Source: Actinobacillus equuli (lineage in GTDB: Bacteria > Pseudomonadota > Gammaproteobacteria > Enterobacterales > Pasteurellaceae). From it: a stretch of 64,000 bases of DNA. Position 1 is the first letter of the stretch. Each line of letters begins with the position of its first letter. The translations under genes were made by a program, and so were the position numbers. The notes beneath the pieces are model-generated. The model saw only the letters and a program-made list of their open reading frames with translations, had not been told where the DNA came from and ran no database searches. Positions 28,625 to 39,189 of this stretch are shown here, in pieces. Where the stretch lies: the NCBI RefSeq assembly GCF_900636745.1, contig NZ_LR134310.1, forward strand, positions 434,001-498,000, read 5' to 3'.

Positions 28625-29726
28625 TATTGAGTACAACCTCCCAACCTTCGTGCCATGTTAATGCCACTTTCTGACCGACTTCGTGATCGATATTCGGATC
28701 ATCTTCATTGAAGAATTCGCTTACTAATACGTTCATACCGTTATGATCTAACTGTACGCTTGACTCTAACGTCATACCTTTATAGTTACGATCGATAATA
28801 TGACCGATAATCGCTTTTGAGCTTTCGTCTTCGTCTAATTCTTCGATAACGATATCTTCCGGACGTAAAAGCACTTTGAGTTGTTGATTTGGCGTCACAT
28901 CCATATCTTCAACTTTAATATTACAAATACGACCTTCTACATTCGCTTTAACATTGCGAGCGTCAACACGTTCAATTACGGTTGCATCAAATACGTTGAT
29001 TTCGCCGATAAAACGAGCCACGAATAAATTGCTCGGCTCTTCGTAAATTTCACGAGGCGTACCGTCTTGCGCAATTTTACCGCCGTTCATTACGATAATA
29101 CGATCAGACATCGTTAATGCTTCTTCTTGATCGTGCGTAACGAAAATAAAGGTAATACCTAATTGGCGTTGTAATGCTTTTAACTCATTCTGCATTTCTT
29201 TACGCAGTTTATAGTCAAGCGCAGAAAGCGATTCATCAAGCAACAATACTTTCGGCTTATTCACTACCGCACGTGCGATGGCAATACGTTGTTGCTGACC
29301 ACCTGAAAGCTGAGCCGGTTTTTGTTCCGCACGATCTTCTAAACGCACCATACGTAATGCTTCCATTACACGCGGCTTGATTTGCTCATTCGGCACTTTT
29401 TGCATACGTAAACCGAAAGCAACATTTTCAAAAATCGTCATATGCGGAAATAACGCATAGCTTTGGAAAACCGTATTTACAGGGCGTTGTTCAGCAGGAA
29501 CGTTAGATACATCTTGACCATCAAGAATGATTGAACCTTCAGTCAAGTCTTCAAAACCTGCGATTAAACGTAATGCTGTTGTTTTACCACAGCCTGAAGG
29601 ACCTAAAATAGTTAAAAATTCACCATCGTTAATGGTTAAATTTAAATCTTTAAGAATCGTTTTGCTACCATAGCTTTTAGTAACATTGCGTAGTTCGATG
29701 ATTGGTTTTTGTTCTAACTTTTCCAT
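28611..29726 (-). CDS. potA: Spermidine/putrescine ATPase PotA
   Basis: PotA energises the polyamine importer. The 371 residues have Walker [10 protein letters not shown], signature LSGGQQQR, Walker [13 protein letters not shown] and the switch His in [11 protein letters not shown]-terminal regulatory (TOBE-like) domain is present from about residue 240. It is first in potA-potB-potC. The binding protein PotD is not encoded next to it. Confidence 0.95.
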   Translation of the reverse strand: MEKLEQKPIIELRNVTKSYGSKTILKDLNLTINDGEFLTILGPSGCGKTTALRLIAGFEDLTEGSIILDGQDVSNVPAEQRPVNTVFQSYALFPHMTIFENVAFGLRMQKVPNEQIKPRVMEALRMVRLEDRAEQKPAQLSGGQQQRIAIARAVVNKPKVLLLDESLSALDYKLRKEMQNELKALQRQLGITFIFVTHDQEEALTMSDRIIVMNGGKIAQDGTPREIYEEPSNLFVARFIGEINVFDATVIERVDARNVKANVEGRICNIKVEDMDVTPNQQLKVLLRPEDIVIEELDEDESSKAIIGHIIDRNYKGMTLESSVQLDHNGMNVLVSEFFNEDDPNIDHEVGQKVALTWHEGWEVVLNNEDC

Positions 29727-30163
29727 CTACTTTTGTATTCCCCCTAGGGCATAAAATTAAAATGCAAAATCTGAATTATTTTCAGGGCGAGTGTGCGTAA
29801 CTATACGCTAAAAACTAACTGTTAATGATATAGCGAACAGCTCAATTTTAAAAGCAAAAATTTGATTTTTAAGGCATTTATTTTAGACAAAAACCGTTTA
29901 ACAAGCGGTCAAATTTTAAAATTTTTTTGCAAACGGTTGCTTCGGAAAATTTCGCTAAATATTATGGTTTCAATTTATCAGTTCACGGATTTAACTGCTG
30001 CACAAAACACCGCCTTATTGCCAATAATTTTCTTGCCGCACCATTAGCTACTCGTCTGCCGATTTAATAAAATTTTAAAGAAATTCGACCGCTTGTTGTC
30101 TTTCGGCTAGAATATCGCGGTTTAAAAAGTGGCTGAAAATAAAGTAAATAAAAAGTAGATAAA
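29727..30163. other. Intergenic region between divergent potA and rep
   Basis: This 437-bp region has two uptake-signal cores (ACAAGCGGTC near 29901 and GACCGCTTG near 30087) and the divergent promoters. A 27-residue reading frame (MVSIYQFTDLTAAQN...) near 29963 has no ribosome site and no recognisable features. I see no supported gene or RNA. Confidence 0.6.
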
Positions 30164-32182
30164 ATGAAATTAAATGATCAACAACAACAAGCGGTGGAAT
30201 ATGTAAAAGGGGCTTGCCTTGTATTAGCCGGTGCAGGCTCAGGCAAAACGCGTGTCATTATTAATAAAATCGCCCATCTGATAGCTCATTGCGGTTACTC
30301 GCCAAAACAAATCGCAGCGGTAACCTTTACCAACAAAGCGGCACGTGAAATGCGTGAGCGTGTTGCGCATTCTATCGGTAAAGAAAACAGCAAAGGGCTA
30401 ACCATTTCGACTTTCCACACGCTTGGTTTTGAAATTTTAAAACGTGAATACAAATTACTGGGTTTCAAATCTGGTATGACGTTGTTTGATGAACACGATC
30501 AACTTGCTTTACTCAAACATTTGTTACCGGAAAATGTCGCGGAAGATAAAGATTTACTCAAAACATTGATTTCTACCATTTCCAACTGGAAAAACGATCT
30601 GCTTTCACCCGAAATGGTATTAACTCGCGTGCGAGATGAGCGTGAACGTGTGTTTTCGCATTTTTATCAGCTCTACCAAAATCAGCTAAAAGCCTATAAT
30701 GCGCTTGATTTTGACGATTTAATTATGCTACCGGTATTGCTGTTCCGCCAATTTCCGGAAGCAAAAGCCCGTTGGCAGCAGAAAGTCCGTTATTTACTGG
30801 TGGACGAATACCAAGATACCAATACCAGCCAATATGAGCTAATTAAATTATTGGTAGGCAATGAGGCAAATTTCACTGTGGTAGGTGATGACGACCAATC
30901 AATCTATTCATGGCGTGGCGCAAAACCGGAAAATATGCAGCGTTTGCGTGAAGATTTTGATTTGAAAGTGATTAAACTGGAGCAAAATTACCGTTCCAGC
31001 CAACGCATTTTGCACTGCGCCAATATTTTGATTGATAACAACGATCATATTTTCCAAAAACGATTATTTTCGAATTTAGGTGAAGGCGAAAAATTAAATG
31101 TTATCGAAGCCAAAAATGAAGAACATGAAGCGGAACGTATTGTCGGGGAATTGATTGCCCATCGTTTTTCCAACAAAACTAAATACAAAGATTATGCGAT
31201 TTTATATCGTGGTAATCATCAGTCTCGCTTGCTGGAAAAATTGCTGATGCAAAACCGTATCCCCTACAAAATTTCCGGGGGAACGTCATTTTTCGCCCGT
31301 GCCGAAATTAAAGATATGATGGCTTACTTGCGTTTAGTGGTTAATCAAGACGATGATGCGGCGTTTTTACGTATCGTTAATACCCCGAAACGAGAAATTG
31401 GTGCGGTAACGTTGGAAAAATTAGGCTTACTTGCCAATGAAAAACAGGTCAGCTTGTTTGAAGCGATTTTCGATTTTGAATTGATTCAACGTCTGACACC
31501 CAAGCCCTATCAAGCATTGCAAGATTTTGCCCGTTGGATTGTCGAAATCGCCGACCAAGCGGAACGTTCCGATCCGATTGAAGCGGTAAAAGATTTATTG
31601 GCAAAAATTCAATACGAAGCCTATTTGTATGAAACGGCTACTTCGCCGAAAGCAGCTGAAATGCAAAGCCGTAACGTGCAAACGTTGTTTGAATGGGTGC
31701 AAGGTATGCTGGAAGGCGATGAAATCGAAGAACCGATGACGTTGGTGCAAGTGGTAAACCGCCTGACGTTGCGTGATATGTTAGAACGTGGTGAAGACGA
31801 TGATGAAGCGGACCAAGTGCAATTAATGACGCTGCATGCTTCAAAAGGCCTGGAATTTCCGCACGTTTTCTTAGTTGGTATGGAAGAAGGCATTTTGCCG
31901 CATCAAACCAGTCTGGATGAGGATAATGTCGAGGAAGAACGCCGTCTTGCTTACGTGGGCATTACTCGAGCGCAACAAACTCTGACATTTTCACTCTGTA
32001 AAGAACGCCGCCAGTACGGTGAAATTATCAAACCGGAACCAAGTCGCTTCTTACTTGAATTACCACAAGACGATTTAGTTTGGGAAAGTGAAAAACCGAA
32101 AATGACCGAAGAACAGAAAGTCGAAAAAACTTCAGCCAATATCGCCAACCTAATGGCAATGCTAAAGGCGAATAAAAAGTAA
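30164..32182 (+). CDS. rep: ATP-dependent DNA helicase Rep
   Basis: Rep is a superfamily 1A 3'-5' helicase that helps forks past bound proteins. The 672 residues (673 in E. coli) have motif [14 protein letters not shown], motif Ia [10 protein letters not shown], and motif [12 protein letters not shown]. Motif III is [15 protein letters not shown] and motif VI is AYVGITRAQ. The gene stands alone and is closed by an uptake-signal hairpin. Confidence 0.96.
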   Translation: MKLNDQQQQAVEYVKGACLVLAGAGSGKTRVIINKIAHLIAHCGYSPKQIAAVTFTNKAAREMRERVAHSIGKENSKGLTISTFHTLGFEILKREYKLLGFKSGMTLFDEHDQLALLKHLLPENVAEDKDLLKTLISTISNWKNDLLSPEMVLTRVRDERERVFSHFYQLYQNQLKAYNALDFDDLIMLPVLLFRQFPEAKARWQQKVRYLLVDEYQDTNTSQYELIKLLVGNEANFTVVGDDDQSIYSWRGAKPENMQRLREDFDLKVIKLEQNYRSSQRILHCANILIDNNDHIFQKRLFSNLGEGEKLNVIEAKNEEHEAERIVGELIAHRFSNKTKYKDYAILYRGNHQSRLLEKLLMQNRIPYKISGGTSFFARAEIKDMMAYLRLVVNQDDDAAFLRIVNTPKREIGAVTLEKLGLLANEKQVSLFEAIFDFELIQRLTPKPYQALQDFARWIVEIADQAERSDPIEAVKDLLAKIQYEAYLYETATSPKAAEMQSRNVQTLFEWVQGMLEGDEIEEPMTLVQVVNRLTLRDMLERGEDDDEADQVQLMTLHASKGLEFPHVFLVGMEEGILPHQTSLDEDNVEEERRLAYVGITRAQQTLTFSLCKERRQYGEIIKPEPSRFLLELPQDDLVWESEKPKMTEEQKVEKTSANIANLMAMLKANKK

Positions 32183-32197
32183 GATCTTCCTCAAATA

Positions 32198-32245
32198 ACA
32201 AGCGGTGTAATTTTTGCTAATTCTGCAAAAATTGCACCGTTTTTC
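32198..32245 (+). terminator. Uptake-signal hairpin behind rep
   Basis: CGGTGTAATTTTTGC at 32203-32217 pairs with GCAAAAATTGCACCG at 32225-32239 with one mismatch, followed by TTTTTC. Confidence 0.75.
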
Positions 32246-32270
32246 TGTGCTGCACGGATATTCCGTTTTC

Positions 32271-33023
32271 TTATACTACCCCATATAACCGCTGATAATT
32301 CCGCCTAATTTGCGAGCGAATCACATTCTCTGGCTCATCTCTTAATTTCGCTAATTGCGCCAATATTGCTTGTAATTGCTGTGAAATACTCGCATTTTCC
32401 AAACTTTCGTGCTGCCACGGACTGTCAGTTTCAATTAATAAACGATCAAGCGGTAAGTTTTGGGCGATTTTTTGCGTTTTCGGATTCCATAAAATATCCG
32501 GTGTAACACTAGCGAAATAAGGGGTACGAAGAAAACGTTCAAATGAATCATCATCGGTTTTAAACCAATGGAAATGCGCATGTTGGATTTTGTATTCTTC
32601 CAGCAAATCCAGCATTATCGCTACATCATCATGCACGATATGCAAATTTAACGGTAAATTTAACCGCTTGCTTAACGCAACAAACTGTTCCAACAAGGCA
32701 AGATAGGGCTGATAATCCAGCTTAGGATTCTGTCTTTTTAGATAATACGGTAATCCCACTTCACCGATAGCGGTCAAATTCGCTCGATTTTTTACGATCC
32801 AATCAAATAACGCTTGTTGCTGTTTATCATCAATTAATACCTGTTCAGGATGAAATCCTGCCGCAATTTGGATTTTCGGAAATTTTTGTTTTAATGCTAA
32901 TAACGTTTCCGCACTCATCAAATCGGTACTGACCGCCAATACGCCTTGCAACAAAGGATCGCTAACTATCTGTTCTACTTGGTTTACTTCAAGTTGGTCT
33001 AAATGAATATGGCTATCGAACAT
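32271..33023 (-). CDS. TatD-family metal-dependent hydrolase (YjjV-like)
   Basis: This 250-residue protein has the metal-binding pattern of TatD DNases: FDSHIHLD at the N-terminus, GEVGLPYY, LHIVHDD and the final LLIETDSPW. It is probably a cytoplasmic phosphodiesterase or nuclease, closest in layout to E. coli YjjV. The position of the usual GEIGLD acidic residue holds Pro (GEVGLPYY), which is unusual. The ATG at 33023 is preferred; an upstream frame from 33080 would start inside an uptake-signal tail. Confidence 0.85.
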   Translation of the reverse strand: MFDSHIHLDQLEVNQVEQIVSDPLLQGVLAVSTDLMSAETLLALKQKFPKIQIAAGFHPEQVLIDDKQQQALFDWIVKNRANLTAIGEVGLPYYLKRQNPKLDYQPYLALLEQFVALSKRLNLPLNLHIVHDDVAIMLDLLEEYKIQHAHFHWFKTDDDSFERFLRTPYFASVTPDILWNPKTQKIAQNLPLDRLLIETDSPWQHESLENASISQQLQAILAQLAKLRDEPENVIRSQIRRNYQRLYGVV

Positions 33024-33061
33024 TCCGCTACTCCCTTTTCCACTACTTATAAATAATAAAA

Positions 33062-33104
33062 AAGCGGTGTAATTTTGCAAAATTTTTACAAAATCACACC
33101 GCTT
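33062..33104 (-). terminator. Uptake-signal hairpin behind metK
   Basis: AAGCGGTGTAATTTTG and CAAAATCACACCGCTT pair with one mismatch and lie 13 bp behind the metK stop. Confidence 0.75.
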
Positions 33105-33116
33105 GTTATTGCTTAA

Positions 33117-34268
33117 TTATAAGCCTGCGCCTGCACGTAATGCTTCCGCTTTATCTGTTTGTTCCCATGGGAAGTGCTCACGACCGAAGTGACCGTAAGC
33201 TGCTGTTTCACGGTAGATCGGACGGATTAAATCTAACATTTTGATTAAGCCGTATGGGCGTAAATCAAAGTTTTGGTAGATTAATTTCACTAATGTTTCA
33301 TTTGAAACTTTACCCGTGCCGAAAGTTTCCACCATGATTGATGTCGGATCCGCCACACCTATTGCATAAGAAAGTTGGATTTCACAACGATCCGCTAAAC
33401 CTGCCGCCACGATATTTTTTGCTACATAACGTGCTGCGTATGCTGCCGAACGGTCAACTTTTGATGGGTCTTTACCGGAGAACGCACCGCCACCGTGACG
33501 AGCCGCACCACCGTAAGTATCTACGATAATTTTACGGCCGGTTAAACCACAGTCACCCATTGGACCGCCAATCACGAAACGACCGGTCGGGTTAATGAAA
33601 TATTTGGTGTTTTGGCTTAACCATTCGCTTGGTAATACCGGCTTGATGATTTCTTCCATCACACCTTCCACTAAATCTTTTTGTGAAACGTGTTCAGCGT
33701 GTTGGGTTGAAAGCACCACCGCATCAATCCCTACGATTTTGTTATTTTCGTAAGCGAAAGTTAATTGGCTTTTCGCATCCGGACGTAACCAGTCTAATTT
33801 GCCTGATTTACGTACTTTAGCTTGTTGTTCCATTAAACGGTGAGCATAAGTAATCGGTGCCGGCATTAATACATCGGTTTCATTGGTTGCATAACCGAAC
33901 ATAATACCTTGGTCGCCCGCACCTTGCTCTAACGGATCCGCACGGTCAACACCTTGGTTAATATCCGGCGATTGTTTACCAATCGCATTTAATACCGCAC
34001 AAGAATGCGCATCAAAGCCCATATCCGAATGGGTATAGCCGATGTCGCAGATCACTTGACGGGTTAAGTTTTCGATATCCACCCATGCAGAAGTGGTGAT
34101 TTCACCGCCGACTAACGCCATACCGGTTTTTACATATGTTTCACACGCCACACGTGCTTTCGGGTCTTGTTTTAAAATTTCATCTAACACCGCATCCGAG
34201 ATTTGGTCTGCAATTTTATCCGGATGTCCTTCTGATACTGATTCTGAAGTAAATAAATTAATCGCCAT
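33117..34268 (-). CDS. metK: S-adenosylmethionine synthetase
   Basis: MetK makes S-adenosylmethionine from methionine and ATP. The 383 residues contain the GHPDK motif near the N-terminus, the flexible-loop signature [14 protein letters not shown], and the P-loop-like [16 protein letters not shown]. It is divergent from mmuM. The shared region has a MetJ box, which is closer to mmuM. Confidence 0.98.
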   Translation of the reverse strand: MAINLFTSESVSEGHPDKIADQISDAVLDEILKQDPKARVACETYVKTGMALVGGEITTSAWVDIENLTRQVICDIGYTHSDMGFDAHSCAVLNAIGKQSPDINQGVDRADPLEQGAGDQGIMFGYATNETDVLMPAPITYAHRLMEQQAKVRKSGKLDWLRPDAKSQLTFAYENNKIVGIDAVVLSTQHAEHVSQKDLVEGVMEEIIKPVLPSEWLSQNTKYFINPTGRFVIGGPMGDCGLTGRKIIVDTYGGAARHGGGAFSGKDPSKVDRSAAYAARYVAKNIVAAGLADRCEIQLSYAIGVADPTSIMVETFGTGKVSNETLVKLIYQNFDLRPYGLIKMLDLIRPIYRETAAYGHFGREHFPWEQTDKAEALRAGAGL

Positions 34269-34329
34269 TGTAATTATCCTTTGGTCATACCTTTATATAG
34301 GCAGGAGCGTTGCTCCCTCACTAAAATTT

Positions 34330-34375
34330 ACAAGCGGTCAAAAATCACAAAATATTTGCAAAATTCGACCGCTTA
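34330..34375. repeat. Inverted uptake signals upstream of metK
   Basis: ACAAGCGGTC at 34330-34339 faces GACCGCTTA at 34367-34375 with TTTGCAAAA between. It lies in the metK leader, so it could also act on metK expression. Confidence 0.7.
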
Positions 34376-34387
34376 TATTAAATTCTT

Positions 34388-34418
34388 TTGGAAGTTTTTC
34401 CATCTAGACGTCTATAAT
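34388..34418 (+). promoter_or_regulatory. mmuM promoter with overlapping MetJ box
   Basis: AGACGTCT at 34406-34413 is a perfect 8-bp met box, preceded by a partial box ending ATCT. It overlaps an exact -10 hexamer TATAAT at 34413-34418. The possible -35 TTGGAA at 34388-34393 gives a long 19-bp spacer. MetJ with S-adenosylmethionine would block this promoter. Confidence 0.72.
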
Positions 34419-34486
34419 ATATTTTTTGAACATCTAAGGCAAACTATTTTTCAACTTTACTTCTAAATGATTTTATAAGGCAAAAT

Positions 34487-35380
34487 ATGGCAATCACAAT
34501 TTTAGACGGCGGTATGAGCCGTGAGTTAATGCGTTTGAACGCACCTTTTAAACAACCTGAATGGTCGGCTTTATCCCTTTATGAAAAACCGTCTGCGGTG
34601 CAACAAGTCCATGAAGATTTTATCGCAAACGGCGCAGAAGTGATTACGACCAATAGCTATGCGGTTGTGCCGTTTCATATCGGCGAACAACGTTTTAGTG
34701 TGGACGGTAAAATGCTTGCCGATTTAGCCGGTCGTTTGGCAAAACAAGCGGTTAAAAATAGCGGAAAATCTGCAAAAATTGCAGGCTCACTCCCTCCAAT
34801 GTTCGGCTCTTACCGTGCTGATTTGATTCAGGTAGATCGCTTTGCTGAAATTGCCCAACCGATTATTGATGGGCTTGCGCCTTATGTGGATATTTGGTTA
34901 TGCGAAACGCAAAGTGCGATTATCGAGCCGACTTCAATTAAGCCGTTATTACCGAAAGATGAGCGTCCGCTTTGGGTTTCGTTTACTTTAACCGATGATG
35001 AGCCGACACCTGAGCCGCAACTTCGTTCCGGCGAATCTGTTGCGCTTGCGATTGAAAAAATGGTGGAACTAGGCGTTAGTGCAATTTTATTTAACTGCTG
35101 TCAGCCTGAAGTGATTGAACAAGCCCTTGCGATCACGCAATCCATTCTAAAAGAAAAAAATGCGACACATATCCAAACCGGTGCGTATGCAAATGCGTTT
35201 GCTCCGCAGCCGAAAGATGCGACCGCCAACGACGGTTTAGACGAAGTGCGTAAAGATTTAGATCCGGAAGCCTATCTTGCGTGGGCGAAAAAATGGACGG
35301 CACAAGGTACAACCATTGTCGGCGGCTGTTGCGGTATCGGGATCGAATATATCAACACATTGGCTAAACATTTAAAATAA
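34487..35380 (+). CDS. mmuM: Homocysteine S-methyltransferase
   Basis: The 297-residue enzyme transfers a methyl group from S-methylmethionine or S-adenosylmethionine to homocysteine, forming methionine. The zinc-binding cysteines lie in FNCCQPE and in GGCCGIG near the C-terminus. The N-terminal LDGGMSRELMR fits the family. TAAGGC precedes the ATG. The met box at its promoter supports a role in methionine supply. Confidence 0.92.
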   Translation: MAITILDGGMSRELMRLNAPFKQPEWSALSLYEKPSAVQQVHEDFIANGAEVITTNSYAVVPFHIGEQRFSVDGKMLADLAGRLAKQAVKNSGKSAKIAGSLPPMFGSYRADLIQVDRFAEIAQPIIDGLAPYVDIWLCETQSAIIEPTSIKPLLPKDERPLWVSFTLTDDEPTPEPQLRSGESVALAIEKMVELGVSAILFNCCQPEVIEQALAITQSILKEKNATHIQTGAYANAFAPQPKDATANDGLDEVRKDLDPEAYLAWAKKWTAQGTTIVGGCCGIGIEYINTLAKHLK

Positions 35381-35386
35381 CCGAAT

Positions 35387-35439
35387 AAGCGGTCAAATTT
35401 GGTCATTTTTTGCAAAAAATCCACAAAATTCGACCGCTT
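35387..35439 (+). terminator. Uptake-signal hairpin behind mmuM
   Basis: AAGCGGTCAAATTT faces AAAATTCGACCGCTTG. It separates mmuM from the first antiporter gene. Confidence 0.65.
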
Positions 35440-35469
35440 GTATCAAGCACAACATCAATAAGGACAACT

Positions 35470-36885
35470 ATGTCAAACAAAAAAATTGGGTTACTTTCTT
35501 TAACCGCTTTGGTGCTCAGTTCGATGATTGGTTCTGGGATTTTTAGTTTGCCGCAAAATATGGCGGCTGTTGCCGGCGGTGAAGCGTTAATTCTTGGCTG
35601 GGTGATTACCGGAATCGGAATTATTTTCCTTGGACTTTCTTTCTTCTTTATTTCTCGTTTACGTCCGGATTTAGACGGCGGTATTTATACTTATGCACGA
35701 GAGGGGTTCGGTGATCTCGTCGGTTTCCTATCCGCTTGGGGTTACTGGCTGTGTGCAACCATCGGGATTGTCGGCTATTTAGTGGTGGCATTTGAGGGAA
35801 TCGGTTCATTTACCGATTCGGAATCGAATATTATTTTCGGGCAAGGCAATACGCTTGCGTCTTTTATCGGCGCTTCGATTATCGTGTGGTTAGTTCACGC
35901 TTTAGTAGCAAGCGGTGTAAAAGAAGCGGCAACAGTGAACTTGGTTGCAACTTTTGTGAAAGTTTTCCCGCTCGTGCTATTTATCGGTTTAGCAATTTGG
36001 TATTTCAAAGGCGAAACGTTTAACCAAGATTTACAAGGTACAACACTGAATAACAGCGTTTCGGAACAAGTTAAAAACACGATGTTAATTACCCTTTGGG
36101 TATTTACCGGTGTGGAAGGGGCTTCCGTGTTATCTGCTCACGCTAAAAAGAAAAGTGATGTGGGTTTGGCGACCGTACTTGGGATTCTGATCGCATTGGT
36201 TTTATATATTGCGATTACTGTGCTTTCACTGGGTATTTTACCGCGTGAAACCATTGCAGCGATGTCAAATCCGTCAATGGCGGGCTTATTAGAAACGATG
36301 ATCGGTTCAAGCGGTAAAATTTTAATTACTTTTTGCTTAATTGTATCGGTGTTGGCTTCTTATGTGAGCTGGACGATGTATTCGGCGGAAGTACCTTATC
36401 GTGGTGCGAAAAACGGTGCATTCCCGAAAATTTTAGATAAATTGAATGCGAATGAAGTGCCGATTAATTCACTTTGGTTTACCGGTTTTGTGGTGCAATT
36501 CTGTTTATTCCTTGTGTTATTAACCGGTAAAAGCTACAACGCTTTATTATTAATTTCGACTTCAATGATCCTTGTACCTTATTTCCTAATCGGTGCATAT
36601 TTATTAAAGCTGTCATTCCAACAAAATTCAGCATGGTATATTAAGTTAACCGGTTTTATCGCCTCTATTTACGGCTTATGGATTGTTTATGCGGCGGGTT
36701 TAGATTACTTATTATTATCAGTATTACTTTATGCACCCGGCATTGGCTTATTCCTTTACTCACGCTATCAACATCAAGGAAAAGCATTAAATCTCTCGGC
36801 TTTTGAGAAAATTTTATTAGTGCTTATCGGCTTCTTGTTTATTTGGGCGGTTTATAACAGTCTCACCAACGTTGATTGGGGCTAA
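35470..36885 (+). CDS. APC-family basic amino acid antiporter (copy 1)
   Basis: The 471-residue transporter has about 12 hydrophobic segments and the basic amino acid/polyamine antiporter signature LSSMIGSGIFSLPQNMA at its start, with GIYTYAREGFGD in the next loop. The family exchanges arginine, ornithine, lysine or related cations (ArcD type). The ATG at 35470 follows AAGGAC, and the longer frame begins in the uptake-signal hairpin. It is followed by a closely similar second copy. It is too unlike MmuP to be called an S-methylmethionine permease. Confidence 0.85.
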   Translation: MSNKKIGLLSLTALVLSSMIGSGIFSLPQNMAAVAGGEALILGWVITGIGIIFLGLSFFFISRLRPDLDGGIYTYAREGFGDLVGFLSAWGYWLCATIGIVGYLVVAFEGIGSFTDSESNIIFGQGNTLASFIGASIIVWLVHALVASGVKEAATVNLVATFVKVFPLVLFIGLAIWYFKGETFNQDLQGTTLNNSVSEQVKNTMLITLWVFTGVEGASVLSAHAKKKSDVGLATVLGILIALVLYIAITVLSLGILPRETIAAMSNPSMAGLLETMIGSSGKILITFCLIVSVLASYVSWTMYSAEVPYRGAKNGAFPKILDKLNANEVPINSLWFTGFVVQFCLFLVLLTGKSYNALLLISTSMILVPYFLIGAYLLKLSFQQNSAWYIKLTGFIASIYGLWIVYAAGLDYLLLSVLLYAPGIGLFLYSRYQHQGKALNLSAFEKILLVLIGFLFIWAVYNSLTNVDWG

Positions 36886-36926
36886 AAAAGATAACATCCT
36901 CTAATGTTTCAACATTAGGGGATTTT
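36885..36926 (+). terminator. Weak terminator between the two antiporters
   Basis: CCTCTAATGTT and AACATTAGGGG pair, followed by ATTTTTTATTTTTATG. The hairpin is AT-rich in the middle, so some read-through is possible. Confidence 0.65.
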
Positions 36927-36981
36927 TTATTTTTATGCTAAATTATGCAGTTTGTGTGAATAACAATTATAAGGACATTGC

Positions 36982-38382
36982 ATGTCAAAAGGCAAAATCG
37001 GTCTCTTTTCTTTAACCGCATTAGTACTTAGCTCGATGATCGGTTCCGGTATTTTTAGCCTTCCGCAAAATATGGCGGAGGTTGCCGGTGCGCAAGCGCT
37101 ATTGATCGGCTGGTTAATTACCGGTGTCGGTATCATTTTTTTAGGCTTATCTTTCTTCTTCCTTTCTCGTATTAAACCTGAGTTAGAGGGCGGCATTTAC
37201 ACCTACGCTCGTGAAGGGTTCGGTGATTTCGTCGGTGGCGTATCGGCTTGGGGTTACTGGCTCTGTACCGCAATAGGCAGCGTAGGCTACTTAGTTGTCG
37301 CTTTTGAAGGACTGGGGACTTTTGTTGACAGTGAAAGCCATACCATTTTTGGGCAAGGCAATACCGTTGCTTCCATTTTAGGTGCTTCGGCAATTGTTTG
37401 GTTAGTCCATCATCTGATAGCACGAGGCATCCGAGAAGCTGCATTTGTGAATTTAGTTGCGACAATTGTTAAAACTTTACCGCTATTCTTATTTATCGGC
37501 TTAGCGATTTGGTTCTTTTCACCTGAACAATTTGTACAAGATTTCAACGGCAGCAAATTGGGCGAAAATACCTTAGAACAAGTAAAAGGCACGATGCTGA
37601 TCACGCTTTGGGTATTTGTCGGAGTAGAAGGTGCTTCGGTACTTTCCGCACACGCGAAAAAGAAAAGTGATGTCGGTTTAGCTACCATTCTAGGTATTTT
37701 GATTACCTTGGTTCTCTATGTGTCGATTACGGTATTATCGCTCGGTATTCTTCCTCGTGAAGTGATTGCCGAAATGCCGAACCCGTCTATGGCAGGTTTA
37801 ATGGAACAAATGATGGGCGCTGGCGGTAAGATCATTATCACTTTCTGCTTGATTGTGTCGGTATTAGCTTCTTATATGAGCTGGACGATGTTTTCATCGG
37901 AAATTCCTTACCAAGCGGCAAAAACCAAAGTATTCCCGAAATTATTAAACCGTACCAATATTAATGGCACACCGATTGCCGGTTTATGGTTAACCAATAT
38001 TACGATTCAAATTAGCCTGTTGCTTGTTTTGTTTACCGGCAAAGGCTACAGTATGCTAATTCAGCTTTCGACCACCATGATTTTGGTGCCTTATTTCTTA
38101 GTCGGCGCTTATTTATTCAAAGTGGCGATAAAACAAAACGAAGCATGGTATATCAAACTGACCGGTGCGATGGCGTCAATTTACGGTTTATGGATTGTTT
38201 ATGCTGCGGGGTTAGACTACTTATTATTATCGGTTGTGCTATATATGCCGGGCGTTCTTTTATTTTTCCACGCACGTTATAAAAATACCGGTAAATTACA
38301 GCTAACTAAGTCGGAACTGTTATTGCTCGCTATTATTTTACTGCTATTTGTTGGAGCGATTTATACGCTTATCACTCAATAA
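36982..38382 (+). CDS. APC-family basic amino acid antiporter (copy 2)
   Basis: A tandem paralogue of the gene before it. The 466 residues share long blocks such as LSSMIGSGIFSLPQNMA, GGIYTYAREGFGDFVG and GASVLSAHAKKKSDVGLAT. Divergence is spread along the length, so the duplication is old. The end overlaps no other gene; a membrane protein gene starts 13 bp later. With argE nearby, arginine or ornithine transport is plausible but unproven. Confidence 0.85.
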   Translation: MSKGKIGLFSLTALVLSSMIGSGIFSLPQNMAEVAGAQALLIGWLITGVGIIFLGLSFFFLSRIKPELEGGIYTYAREGFGDFVGGVSAWGYWLCTAIGSVGYLVVAFEGLGTFVDSESHTIFGQGNTVASILGASAIVWLVHHLIARGIREAAFVNLVATIVKTLPLFLFIGLAIWFFSPEQFVQDFNGSKLGENTLEQVKGTMLITLWVFVGVEGASVLSAHAKKKSDVGLATILGILITLVLYVSITVLSLGILPREVIAEMPNPSMAGLMEQMMGAGGKIIITFCLIVSVLASYMSWTMFSSEIPYQAAKTKVFPKLLNRTNINGTPIAGLWLTNITIQISLLLVLFTGKGYSMLIQLSTTMILVPYFLVGAYLFKVAIKQNEAWYIKLTGAMASIYGLWIVYAAGLDYLLLSVVLYMPGVLLFFHARYKNTGKLQLTKSELLLLAIILLLFVGAIYTLITQ

Positions 38383-38395
38383 TTCAGGAACAGAC

Positions 38396-39175
38396 ATGAA
38401 AACAGACTTTGCAGGAAAAGCGGTCGCTTTTCTTCGAATTTTTGCAAATAAAATCGTTGAAATTTCACGTCAATTACAGGAATTCTTTCATAACGGATCA
38501 TTTGGGGTTGCCGTTTATCCGTTTTTTATGCACCCGCTCATTCGTGGTAGTGGTCGTTTTGTTGTTATTTTATTAGCCGCTCTACTTTCATTTATGGGCG
38601 TGTTCTACCTGTTTGCCGAGTTTGTAGTTAACCTCTTTAGCGAATCATCACTCATCAGCTATATTCGACATACGGTGTTAGAGTTACTTATCCCTTTCGG
38701 CACGATTATTGATGGAAAAACCAATACCTTTTCACCGTTATCGCAAGTGATGAATGCCGTTTTTAGCTTGCAAGGATTAGCTTTTGTAATTGCATATCTT
38801 GCCGTGATCGTGCAGCTATCTCGCCGTAAATATTGGTTATTAGCGCTTATTTTTGCGGCTTTCTTTAGTATCGGAATGAGCCTAATCCCTTCATCACAAG
38901 CTAAAATAACTGCCGGAGGGCTACAAAATTTAGGGGCAAGCCTGACCTATTTATTCGGAAATCTAGCGATTCTTATGGCAGGTATTGATATTGTTAAACC
39001 CCAACTGTTATGGTTACGCAGATTTGCCCTACAAGCCGGTACAATCGGCGTGTTGTGTATTTTGGTAACGATTTTCCTTCCGAATATCCTTACCCCAATA
39101 CTTGAACGAGTGGCTATCTATGCAATTATGATTTGGGAAGTTCTCGCCGGTCTAGCAATGTTAAAACGTAAATAA
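38396..39175 (+). CDS. Membrane protein of unknown function
   Basis: The 259-residue protein has about six hydrophobic segments: near residues 46-75, 118-135, 142-158, 180-200, 212-232 and 238-256. I do not recognise a family. The ATG at 38396 has TTCAGGAAC upstream and is chosen over an earlier frame that lies inside the antiporter gene. An uptake-signal-like AAGCGGTC occurs inside its 5' coding end. It is packed between the second antiporter and argE (14 bp), so it may be co-transcribed with both. Confidence 0.75.
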   Translation: MKTDFAGKAVAFLRIFANKIVEISRQLQEFFHNGSFGVAVYPFFMHPLIRGSGRFVVILLAALLSFMGVFYLFAEFVVNLFSESSLISYIRHTVLELLIPFGTIIDGKTNTFSPLSQVMNAVFSLQGLAFVIAYLAVIVQLSRRKYWLLALIFAAFFSIGMSLIPSSQAKITAGGLQNLGASLTYLFGNLAILMAGIDIVKPQLLWLRRFALQAGTIGVLCILVTIFLPNILTPILERVAIYAIMIWEVLAGLAMLKRK

Positions 39176-39189
39176 AAAGAGAAAATATT

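Noticed and set aside
29862-30047. A 61-residue reading frame between potA and rep
   Set aside because: It runs through an uptake signal and its AT-rich tail, has no ribosome site and no recognisable features.
35410-38382. The antiporters as S-methylmethionine permeases (MmuP) paired with mmuM
   Set aside because: Their N-terminal signature is of the basic amino acid/polyamine branch, unlike MmuP, and a hairpin separates them from mmuM.
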